A stretch of DNA of 18,954 nucleotides from Betaproteobacteria bacterium. GTDB lineage: Bacteria; Pseudomonadota; Gammaproteobacteria; Burkholderiales; SG8-41. The notes under the pieces were generated by a model. That model was not told the origin of the DNA. It made no database searches and was given only the letters and a program-made list of their open reading frames with translations. Made by a program: the position numbers and the translations under genes. Shown one piece after another: positions 1 through 5,304 of the stretch (the first letter of the stretch is position 1; every line of letters begins with the position of its first letter). The DNA is taken from the NCBI GenBank assembly GCA_016177355.1, contig JACOVL010000048.1, positions 1 to 18,954 on the forward strand. Direction: 5' to 3'.

Positions 1-1
1 C

Positions 2-547
2 ACCGGCGCCAAGAAGAACGGCATCCACAAGACGCGCGACCGCATGATCGGCCGCGGCGTGCTGCTCGACATCCCGCGCTGGAAGGGCGGCGACTGCCTC
101 GAGGACGGCTACGGCATCGGCAACGCCGACCTCGACGGCTGCGCCAGGGCGCAAGGCGTGCAGGTGCGGCGCGGCGATTTCGTGATCGTGCGCACCGGCC
201 AGATGGAGCATTGCCTCGCGCAGGGCGACTGGGGGAGCTACGCGGCGGGAGATGCGCCGGGGCTGCGCTTCGAGACCTGCGAGTGGATCCACAGGAAGCA
301 GATCGCGGCGATCTGCTTCGACACCTGGGGTTGCGAGGTGCGCCCGAACGAGAGCAAGGTCGCGTTCCAGCCCTGGCACTGGATCGTGATCCCGATGATC
401 GGCATCACCATGGGCGAGATTTTCTACTTGAAGGACCTCGCCAACGACTGCCGCCGCGACCGCGTCTACGAATTCCTGTTCTGCGGCCCGCCGCTGCCGA
501 TCACCGGCGCGGTCGGCTCGCCGATCAACCCGATGGCGGTCAAGTGA
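2..547 (+). CDS. Cyclase family protein (metal-dependent hydrolase, kynurenine formamidase-like), 5'-truncated by window edge
   Basis: The reading frame is open from base 2 and ends at TGA 545-547, so only the C-terminal ~181 residues are visible. The text GDFVIVRTGQ, then FDTWGCEVRP and a closing GxPLPITGAVGSPINPMAV segment, matches the C-terminal half of the cyclase family (PF04199). Its members are metal-dependent hydrolases, including kynurenine formamidase and related amide or lactone hydrolases. The N-terminal HxGTHxDxPxH metal-binding motif of the family would lie left of the window and cannot be checked. No downstream gene is closely coupled: 93 bp separate it from the GIY-YIG gene. 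The substrate cannot be inferred, though the catabolic neighbourhood suggests a ring-cleavage or amide-hydrolysis step. Confidence 0.85.
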   Translation, partial: TGAKKNGIHKTRDRMIGRGVLLDIPRWKGGDCLEDGYGIGNADLDGCARAQGVQVRRGDFVIVRTGQMEHCLAQGDWGSYAAGDAPGLRFETCEWIHRKQIAAICFDTWGCEVRPNESKVAFQPWHWIVIPMIGITMGEIFYLKDLANDCRRDRVYEFLFCGPPLPITGAVGSPINPMAVK

Positions 548-576
548 GCGGGCATTAAAATGCGCGTGGTGTCTTG

Positions 577-588
577 AGAAGATCTTCT
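577..588. repeat. 12-bp perfect palindrome in spacer
   Basis: AGAAGATCTTCT is a perfect 12-bp palindrome, 30 bp after the cyclase stop. It has no T-run, so it is not a convincing terminator. It could be an operator or chance. Confidence 0.3.
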
Positions 589-640
589 GTTCCGGGGAGA
601 AATGACGTAAACATAAATGGGGTCGGTGTAAGATTTTAGA

Positions 641-973
641 GTGAAGAAGCCGCGCCGCTTTCACCACTCGGTTTACGTCGTCCTGCTCTCAAAAGACGTG
701 CTGTACGAGCGGAAATTCCAGAAGTGCAACCCCGACTACGACCCCGACAGGCCGTGCGTGTACGTCGGCATGACGGGGCAGAGCCCGGACGTGCGGTTCG
801 ACAAGCACAAGGCGGGGCTCAAGGCGAACCACTACGTGAAGAAGTACGGACAGCGGCTGATGCCGGAGCTGTACGAGTGCTACAACCCCATGCCGTACCA
901 GGCCGCGCTGGATATGGAGGTGGAGCTTGCCATCCACCTGCGCGGGAAGGGCTACGGGGTGTGGCAAGGGTGA
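641..973 (+). CDS. Orphan single-domain GIY-YIG nuclease-like protein
   Basis: This 110-residue protein resembles the GIY-YIG fold. VYV (11-13) stands for the GIY strand and CVYVGMTG (39-46) for the YIG strand. R52 in VRFDKHKAG fits the catalytic arginine, and E93/E95 in the DMEVEL helix fit the metal-binding glutamate. The GIY-to-YIG spacing (~27 residues) is longer than in classical UvrC or homing enzymes. An in-frame TAA at 629-631 limits the start to GTG 641, and no clear Shine-Dalgarno precedes it. The gene stands alone beside two toxin-antitoxin modules; no methylase, integrase or transposase is next to it. Likely roles are a small endonuclease or a mobile-element remnant. The fold is fairly secure; nuclease activity is inference. 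Confidence 0.7.
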   Translation: MKKPRRFHHSVYVVLLSKDVLYERKFQKCNPDYDPDRPCVYVGMTGQSPDVRFDKHKAGLKANHYVKKYGQRLMPELYECYNPMPYQAALDMEVELAIHLRGKGYGVWQG

Positions 974-989
974 TGAGTGACGAGTGATG
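971..989 (+). repeat. Heptamer tandem repeat, site A (TGATGAG-TGACGAG-TGATG)
   Basis: Two full heptamers and one partial one begin on the stop codon of the GIY-YIG gene. This is one of at least six intergenic sites with the same heptamer family in this window. The following 63 bp, up to the PIN gene end, are AT-rich without a recognisable feature. Confidence 0.6.
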
Positions 990-1052
990 TTCGGCTGAAT
1001 ATTTATTAAAAAGAATAAGTTACGACGTTTTTCGCTCTGCTGGAGAGGAATA

Positions 1053-1445
1053 TCAGCCGCCGAGATACTCGCGCAGGCTGATGACGCGCACGCCGCGATA
1101 CTCGCGCAGTTCGAGCAAATCCTTGTCTCCTGTCACGATCGCCTCCGCGCGGCCGGCGAGGGCGCACTCGAGCACGCGGTTGTCGGGCTCGTCCGCCACG
1201 ACGCGCAGTTTTTTCCGCGGCCTTGTCGCGACGCTCAGATCCGACAACAGGAGGGCGATGCGGGCAAGCTCCTCCGCGTCGCGCGAGAATTTGCGGGCGA
1301 GGACGCCGAGCAACTCGTCGAGGATCGGCCTGGACAGGAGCAGCTGATCGCGCTCTTCGATGATGCGGAGCAGGGCGGCCTCGGCCCGGCCGCCCGGGAA
1401 TGCCAGGGCCGACACCAGTATGTTGGTGTCGAAGACGACCTTCAA
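1053..1445 (-). CDS. PIN-domain toxin (VapC-like ribonuclease, COG1569 type)
   Basis: The 130-residue protein starts MKVVFDTNILVSAL and has the PIN acidic set: D6, E44 (ILDELL), D88 (EPDNRVLECA) and D107/D109 (VTGDKDLL). This is the usual length and layout of the 'putative toxin, PIN family' group. PIN toxins are Mg-dependent ribonucleases that cleave tRNA or rRNA when freed from their antitoxin. The start overlaps the stop of the upstream ribbon-helix-helix gene by 4 bp (ATGA), so translation is probably coupled with the antitoxin made first. Family membership is clear; the RNA target is unknown. Confidence 0.9.
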   Translation of the reverse strand: MKVVFDTNILVSALAFPGGRAEAALLRIIEERDQLLLSRPILDELLGVLARKFSRDAEELARIALLLSDLSVATRPRKKLRVVADEPDNRVLECALAGRAEAIVTGDKDLLELREYRGVRVISLREYLGG

Positions 1446-1678
1446 TCGCGCAGGTAGCGCTCGAGGTCCCGCTCGGTGAGGATGCCCTGGTCGCGGGCCT
1501 TCCGGCTCCAGTAGCCCTGGATGCCGCGCAGCTCCTGGACCCGCCGCTCGATGCGCGACAGGCGCAGGGCGTCCTGGATCACCGCGCTCAGGCTTTTGCC
1601 CTCCGCGCGCGCGAGCGCCTCCACGTCGCGCGCGAGGGGCGCGGGCAGAGAGATGGTTTTCTTGACGACGTTACCCAT
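1442..1678 (-). CDS. Ribbon-helix-helix (CopG/MetJ-type) antitoxin
   Basis: The 78-residue protein has the RHH pattern: a beta strand KKTISLPAPLARDV, then helix EALARAEGKSLSAVIQDAL, with the 'G-x-S-x-S' turn typical of CopG-like repressors. The C-terminal part (RIERRVQELRGIQGYWSRKA...) is the likely toxin-wrapping tail. It precedes the PIN gene with a 4-bp overlap, the standard antitoxin-toxin order. There is no good Shine-Dalgarno ahead of ATG 1678. A promoter and inverted repeat just upstream (1697-1736) suggest autorepression, as usual for RHH antitoxins. Confidence 0.88.
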   Translation of the reverse strand: MGNVVKKTISLPAPLARDVEALARAEGKSLSAVIQDALRLSRIERRVQELRGIQGYWSRKARDQGILTERDLERYLRD

Positions 1679-1696
1679 GGCGGCTGGATGGTCAGT

Positions 1697-1736
1697 GGTA
1701 TGAATAAATCATACCTGACACCGGGCGTGCCGGCAA
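1697..1736 (-). promoter_or_regulatory. Probable autoregulated promoter/operator of the RHH-PIN operon
   Basis: On the minus strand a -35-like TTGCCG (1731-1736) lies 17 bp from a -10 TATGAT (1708-1713). The -10 is inside an inverted repeat, GGTATGA (1697-1703), 5-nt loop, TCATACC (1709-1715), and GTCAG/CTGAC flanks extend the dyad. An operator over the -10 is what an RHH antitoxin needs for autorepression. The sequence is seen; the binding is inferred. Confidence 0.55.
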
Positions 1737-1737
1737 G

Positions 1738-1765
1738 GATGAGGGATGAGGACGTCCTCATCCCT
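1738..1765. repeat. Heptamer repeat site B joined to a 24-bp perfect palindrome at the end of the Doc gene
   Basis: Two GATGAGG heptamers (1738-1751) run into a perfect palindrome with arms AGGGATGAGGAC (1742-1753) and GTCCTCATCCCT (1754-1765). The right arm contains the stop codon of the Doc gene (1758-1760 on the minus strand). An RNA hairpin would form in either direction, but no T-tract follows, so it is at most a weak terminator or a 3'-end stabiliser. Confidence 0.6.
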
Positions 1766-2201
1766 TGCGCGCGCGCCTTCGCTTGGTACGCCGGGCGCGG
1801 CTCGTGCGCTTCGCCCCGCCCGCCCGCGCGCGCCCCCGCAGCCAGGCGGCGAAGTCCCGCTCTTTGAGCTTGCTTTCGGCGAGCGCAAGATAGAGCGGGT
1901 ACAACTCCAGGTCCTCCGCCTCGAGCGCCGCGCCGTTCAGCTCGAGGAAGGTTTCGCAGGCCACGGCAGCGGTTCGCTTGTTGCCGTCCAGGAAGAGGTG
2001 GTTGCGGGCGAGCCCGTGCGCCAGCGCCGCCGCGAGATCGGCGAGATCTGGCGCGGGATCACCGTAGGCATGGAGCTGCCGTGGACGGGCCAGCGCCGAT
2101 TCGAGCAATCCCTCGTCGCGCACGCCGGCGCTGCCGCCGTGCTCGGCGAGCTGGCGGTCGTGGATGGCGAGCGCGAGCGCTGTTTCGAGCCAGACGATCA
2201 C
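1758..2201 (-). CDS. doc: Death-on-curing (Doc/Fic-fold) toxin
   Basis: This 147-residue protein carries the Doc signature: H68-L-F-L-D72-G-N-K-R76-T in 'HGLARNHLFLDGNKRTAAV', plus the N-terminal 'GVRDEGLLESALARP' conserved in Doc proteins. Characterised Doc phosphorylates EF-Tu and blocks translation; Fic-like residues here fit that fold, but the target is inferred. The start is GTG 2201 (the first codon on the minus strand), 2 nt after the antitoxin stop, so the two are co-translated. Doc proteins are usually ~125 residues. This one has an extra tail (about 126-147) very rich in Arg/Lys, ending on a palindrome, which may be a late extension. Confidence 0.88.
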   Translation of the reverse strand: MIVWLETALALAIHDRQLAEHGGSAGVRDEGLLESALARPRQLHAYGDPAPDLADLAAALAHGLARNHLFLDGNKRTAAVACETFLELNGAALEAEDLELYPLYLALAESKLKERDFAAWLRGRARAGGAKRTSRARRTKRRRARKG

Positions 2202-2203
2202 TG

Positions 2204-2428
2204 TCAGCTCCCGGCCAGCTTTTTCAGCAGGGTGCGGCGCTTGCGCATCACGCGCTCGGCGACTTCCATCTCGCCGGCAAGCTTGGAGTCGAAGGGCGTA
2301 AGCTTGATGCCGTCGGGCAGCTCGGTGGCGTAGAGCGCATCGCCCTTCGCGACGCGCAGGCGCGCCAGCAGCTCCCGGGGCAGGATGACGCCGGCTGAAT
2401 TGCCGACGGCGGTGATTTTGAGCTTCAT
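2204..2428 (-). CDS. AbrB/MazE-type antitoxin paired with Doc
   Basis: This 74-residue protein begins MKLKITAVGNSAGVILPRELL, the swapped-hairpin AbrB/MazE/SpoVT DNA-binding domain. A C-terminal part (MEVAERVMRKRRTLLKKL) probably holds the toxin. An upstream in-frame ATG at 2479 exists, but ATG 2428 is preceded by GGAGG at good spacing and is where family homology starts. It lies directly before the Doc gene. Pairing Doc with an AbrB-type rather than a Phd-type antitoxin is a known recombination of TA parts. The palindrome at 2447-2464 is a plausible autoregulatory operator. Confidence 0.87.
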   Translation of the reverse strand: MKLKITAVGNSAGVILPRELLARLRVAKGDALYATELPDGIKLTPFDSKLAGEMEVAERVMRKRRTLLKKLAGS

Positions 2429-2446
2429 GGTGCCTCCATGGGCGAG

Positions 2447-2464
2447 GTTATAACGTATGTTATC
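2447..2464 (-). promoter_or_regulatory. Palindromic operator/promoter candidate for the AbrB-Doc operon
   Basis: GTTATAAC (2447-2454) is a perfect 8-bp palindrome, and ATAAC-GTAT-GTTAT (2450-2463) forms an overlapping dyad. On the minus strand TATAAC at 2447-2452 can serve as a -10, ~20 bp before the start codon of the antitoxin. No good -35 is visible. Placement fits AbrB-family autorepression. Confidence 0.45.
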
Positions 2465-2504
2465 ACGCCACATTTTCATTGCCCGGGACGAGGCGGTTCA
2501 AGCC

Positions 2505-2576
2505 ATGAAGCTCAACTATCATCCCGAAACGGACTCGCTCTATATCGAAGCGGTACCTCACTTCTTCAGGGTTTGA
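2505..2576 (+). pseudogene. 5' remnant of a DUF2283-family gene
   Basis: An ATG at 2505, after AGGCGG, opens MKLNYHPETDSLYIE, the highly recognisable start of DUF2283 proteins (normally ~65-75 residues). After residue 15 the match stops, and a terminator codon ends the frame at 2574-2576 after 23 codons. The last bases overlap the 3' end of the alarmone hydrolase gene on the other strand. DUF2283 genes often sit with DUF4258 genes in TA-like pairs, so this looks like the stump of a third such module. The call rests on one short stretch. Confidence 0.6.
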
Positions 2577-3111
2577 CGGCATAGGCCTCGTCGAAGCGCC
2601 GTTCGAGATCGGGGTGCGCGCCGCGCAGCCGGTCCACCACCGCCTTCGCCCATTCGAAGTACTCGCGCCGGCGCGCGAGGTCCCACTTCGCCGGCGGGTG
2701 GTCGGCGACGTCGCGCACGTTGCAGATCTTGTCGGCGAGCTTGACGAGCTTCGCCTCGCGGCTGATCGCCGCCGCGTTCTCGATCTGCAGGCGCTTCCTC
2801 TCGGCCTTGGGCAGGCGCTTGTCGTCGGTCACTTCCTCGACGATGCGTGCGATTGCCTCGCCGAACGCGCCGCGCAGCTCATCCGGCGTGGTCTGCGTGT
2901 CCTCCAGCGTGTCGTGCAGCAGCGCCGCCGCGAGCACCGCCGGCTCGGTGATGCCGCCCTCGCGCGCGAGCACGCTGGCGAGCGCGATCGGGTGGTTGAT
3001 GTAGGGCGAGGCGAGCGCGTCCTTGCGCCGCTGGTCACGGTGCTTCAACGCCGCGAACTCCAGCGCCTTCAGTATCAGCGGCAGCCCTTCCGTCATCGCA
3101 TCGCCCATCAC
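2566..3111 (-). CDS. Single-domain HD hydrolase, MESH1-like small alarmone hydrolase (ppGpp/NADPH phosphohydrolase)
   Basis: The 181-residue protein has the complete HD set of RelA/SpoT-type hydrolases: H40 (YINHP), H66-D67 (LLHDTLED), E70-D71 and D127 (KLVKLADK). It also has the blocks HRDQRRKD and VEEVTDDKRLPKAERKRLQ, which are almost word for word those of animal MESH1. Counted from the alternative start MTEG (3096), the metal residues fall at 35, 61/62, 65/66 and 122, the MESH1 numbering as I recall it. There is no synthetase domain, TGS or ACT. The enzyme should remove the 3'-pyrophosphate of (p)ppGpp using Mn; human MESH1 also acts on NADPH. It follows the rhomboid gene by 25 bp, so they may be co-transcribed. 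Neither 3111 nor 3096 has a clear Shine-Dalgarno. Confidence 0.85.
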   Translation of the reverse strand: MMGDAMTEGLPLILKALEFAALKHRDQRRKDALASPYINHPIALASVLAREGGITEPAVLAAALLHDTLEDTQTTPDELRGAFGEAIARIVEEVTDDKRLPKAERKRLQIENAAAISREAKLVKLADKICNVRDVADHPPAKWDLARRREYFEWAKAVVDRLRGAHPDLERRFDEAYAVKP

Positions 3112-3136
3112 TGGTTTTACTCGCCGGCCGCCGGCA

Positions 3137-3751
3137 TCACCTCGTTCGCCGCAGCCACTGGCGTATCACCAGCCACGCGCCGAGCATGCCGCCGAGGTGG
3201 GCGAAATGCGCGACGCCCTGCTGCGTGCCGGTGACGCCGAGGAACAGTTCGAGCGCGCCGTAGAGCACCACCAGCAGGCGCGCCGGCAGCGGAACCGGCG
3301 GGATCAGCAGCAGGATAATGCGGTTCGGGAAGAACAGGCCGAAGGCTAGGAGCAGCCCGAACACGCCGCCGGATGCGCCCACCGTCGGCAGCGGGTCGGC
3401 GCCGGCGATCGACTGGACCGCGATCTGCGTGAGGGCGGCGGTGATCACCGCCCCGAAATACAGGTTGAGGTAGCGCTTCGGGCCGATCACCCGCTCGACT
3501 TCTCCCCCGAACATGTAGACCGCGAACATGTTGAACAGGATGTGCATCAGGCTGCCGTGGAGGAAGCCGTAGGTCACGATCTGCCACGGCAGGAACCCCG
3601 GCAGCCCCGGCAGTGACGGCATGCCGAGCGGCCACAGCGCGAAGTACACCAGCAGCGCGTCGCCGTAGAACGTTTGCGCGGCGAACGCAGCGAAGTTGGC
3701 GAACAGCAGCGCCCTGGTGACGGGAGGCAAAGGAAGCATTTTGCGAAGCAT
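3137..3751 (-). CDS. Rhomboid-family intramembrane serine protease
   Basis: This 204-residue, six-helix protein has the rhomboid core. H65-GSLM-H70-ILF-N74 corresponds to the His and Asn residues of GlpG helix 2. The catalytic serine is in GASGG (S127) and the catalytic histidine in AHLGG (H185). An L1-loop region (WQIVTYGFLHG) precedes it. Both catalytic residues are intact, so it should cleave membrane substrates within the inner membrane. It lacks the N-terminal cytoplasmic domain of GlpG, as is usual for the shorter bacterial rhomboids. ATG 3751 was chosen as the first Met; MLPLPP at residue 5 is an alternative. It heads a two-gene minus-strand unit with the alarmone hydrolase. Confidence 0.92.
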   Translation of the reverse strand: MLRKMLPLPPVTRALLFANFAAFAAQTFYGDALLVYFALWPLGMPSLPGLPGFLPWQIVTYGFLHGSLMHILFNMFAVYMFGGEVERVIGPKRYLNLYFGAVITAALTQIAVQSIAGADPLPTVGASGGVFGLLLAFGLFFPNRIILLLIPPVPLPARLLVVLYGALELFLGVTGTQQGVAHFAHLGGMLGAWLVIRQWLRRTR

Positions 3752-3882
3752 ACGCTACAATTCTTCATCCCTTGGGAGCGCTGACGACGCCCGTCACCCG
3801 CACCTCGTCATGACTCCCGCTCTTCGTTTACGATGGAGGCGTCGCGCTCAAAAAACGGGCTGGAAATCCCGCCGGAGGAGTG

Positions 3883-4875
3883 ATGAATAATCAACTAAAA
3901 ACATGTAGTTATGTATTACCCGTCGTCGCATGGCTGCTGGCGCTGTTCCCGACCGCCGCGACCGCGCAGGCGTATCCGAACAAGCCCGTGCGGCTGATGA
4001 CCGGCTCCGCAGCGGGCGGCGGCGGCGATCTTACGTCCCGCGCGATCGCGCAGAAGCTCTCCGCTTCGCTCGGCCAGCAGGTGATCGTCGATGACCGGCC
4101 CGGCGCGACCGGCATGATCGCGAACCAGCTCCTCGCGCGCGCGGCGCCCGACGGCTACACGATCCTGCTGCAGCCGTCGTCGTTCATCTGCATCAGCCCG
4201 CACCTCAATTCCCAGGAGGGCTGGGACCCGTCGAAGAACGTCGCGGGCATCATCCAGGTGAGCGCCTACGGCCTCGTCGTCGTCGTGCATCCGTCGGTGC
4301 CTGCGAAAACGGTGAAGGAGCTGATCGCGATCGCGGAGGCGAAGCCCGGCGTGCTCAACTTCGCGACCTCGGGCGTCGGCAGCAATTTCCATCTCGGCGC
4401 CGAGATCTTCAAGCTGCGCGCGAAGGTCAACATGGTGCACGTGCCGTACCGCGGCAGCACCGCGGCGGTGATCGATCTGATCGCGGGCCGCGCCGACGTG
4501 ATGTTCGGCCTGGTGCCGGTGCTGAATCCGTACATCAAGGAAGGAAAACTGCGCGCGATCGCGTTCACCGCCAGGAAACGCAACGTGCTGCTGCCCGACG
4601 TGCCGACAGTCGGCGAATCGCTGCCCGGCTACAGCGTCGAGAGCTGGGAAGGCGTTGTCGCGCCCGCCGTCACCCCGCGCGACATCATCGCGCGGCTCAA
4701 CCAGGAGATTGCCGCCGCGGTCAACTCGGCGGAACTGCGCGAGCTGTGGAAGAACCGGGGCGTGGACACGGTCACCGGCACGGCGGAGGAGTTTTCGGCG
4801 AAGCTCAAGGAAGACTACGAGCGGTACGGCGATTTGCTGAAACGGTTGGGGGTGAACAATCCGGGATCCCCGTGA
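3883..4875 (+). CDS. Bug/TctC-type periplasmic solute-binding protein (1)
   Basis: The 330-residue precursor has a signal peptide (hydrophobic core VLPVVAWLLALFPTAATAQA, cleavage near residue 30). The tripartite tricarboxylate receptor pattern follows: YPNKPVRLMT, a GGGGDLTSR loop, DDRPGATGMIANQLLARAAPDGYTIL, VPYRGSTAAVIDLIAGRADVMF and LPDVPTVGESLPG. These proteins bind carboxylates or small polar organics in the periplasm. A GTG at 3880 is in frame, but ATG 3883 has the better spacing to GGAGG (3874-3878). It stands alone; no TctA/TctB or clear partner enzyme is adjacent. The ligand cannot be read from sequence. Confidence 0.93.
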   Translation: MNNQLKTCSYVLPVVAWLLALFPTAATAQAYPNKPVRLMTGSAAGGGGDLTSRAIAQKLSASLGQQVIVDDRPGATGMIANQLLARAAPDGYTILLQPSSFICISPHLNSQEGWDPSKNVAGIIQVSAYGLVVVVHPSVPAKTVKELIAIAEAKPGVLNFATSGVGSNFHLGAEIFKLRAKVNMVHVPYRGSTAAVIDLIAGRADVMFGLVPVLNPYIKEGKLRAIAFTARKRNVLLPDVPTVGESLPGYSVESWEGVVAPAVTPRDIIARLNQEIAAAVNSAELRELWKNRGVDTVTGTAEEFSAKLKEDYERYGDLLKRLGVNNPGSP

Positions 4876-4936
4876 ATGTGATGAAATGAGCAAGGACTGG
4901 TGACAAAATAGCGGTACCTTTTCAGGAGAGCTGACG

Positions 4937-5245
4937 GTGGCGATGGAAAAACCGGGGGCGGAAGGCGCACCCGAGATCGACCTGGGTGAAGTGGCGAAGC
5001 TGGTCGAGGCGCTGGAACAGGACCTCAAGAAGGTTCAGGGTGGCGCGCGGGATGTGCAGGTTCTGCGGGACGAGGTGGAGACGCTCAAGAACGTGCTCAA
5101 CTCCCCGGTGCGCAGGCACCATTGGGTGCGCGACGGACTGCACGGGATCCGGGAAGGCTTCGAGAATGTCGTGGATTCGGCGATTGCCGAGGGCCTGCGC
5201 GCGAGCCGCTACATCGCCGAAATCGGACGGATGCTGGGGATGTGA
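4937..5245 (+). CDS. Small coiled-coil protein of unknown function
   Basis: The 102-residue protein starts at GTG 4937, 6 nt after the Shine-Dalgarno AGGAGAG; an ATG at 4943 is too far from it. Residues ~14-55 (EIDLGEVAKLVEALEQDLKK... VLRDEVETLKNVLN) show a heptad pattern and are likely a coiled coil. The rest (VRDGLHGIREGFENVVDSAIAEGLRASRYIAEIGRMLGM) is amphipathic helix. There is no signal peptide, metal motif or membrane segment. I do not recognise the family. It lies between a Bug gene and an MFS gene, with a heptamer repeat array directly after it. Confidence 0.75.
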   Translation: MAMEKPGAEGAPEIDLGEVAKLVEALEQDLKKVQGGARDVQVLRDEVETLKNVLNSPVRRHHWVRDGLHGIREGFENVVDSAIAEGLRASRYIAEIGRMLGM

Positions 5246-5256
5246 TGCCGCCGGCC

Positions 5257-5291
5257 GATGAGGGATGAGGGATGGGGGATGAAGGATGAGC
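5257..5291 (+). repeat. Heptamer tandem repeat, site C (five units)
   Basis: Five consecutive 7-mers, GATGAGG, GATGAGG, GATGGGG, GATGAAG and GATGAGC, fill the spacer between the coiled-coil gene and the MFS gene. It is the longest array of this family in the window and ends 13 bp before the MFS start. Confidence 0.75.
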
Positions 5292-5304
5292 CGGCCCGGA
5301 TTCC

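Noticed and set aside
1742..1765. 24-bp palindrome as an intrinsic terminator or phage attachment site
   Set aside because: No T-tract on either side, and no integrase or tRNA gene nearby.
2429..2479. Longer AbrB-type antitoxin starting at 2479
   Set aside because: The extra residues span the palindromic operator and have no ribosome site; ATG 2428 has GGAGG.
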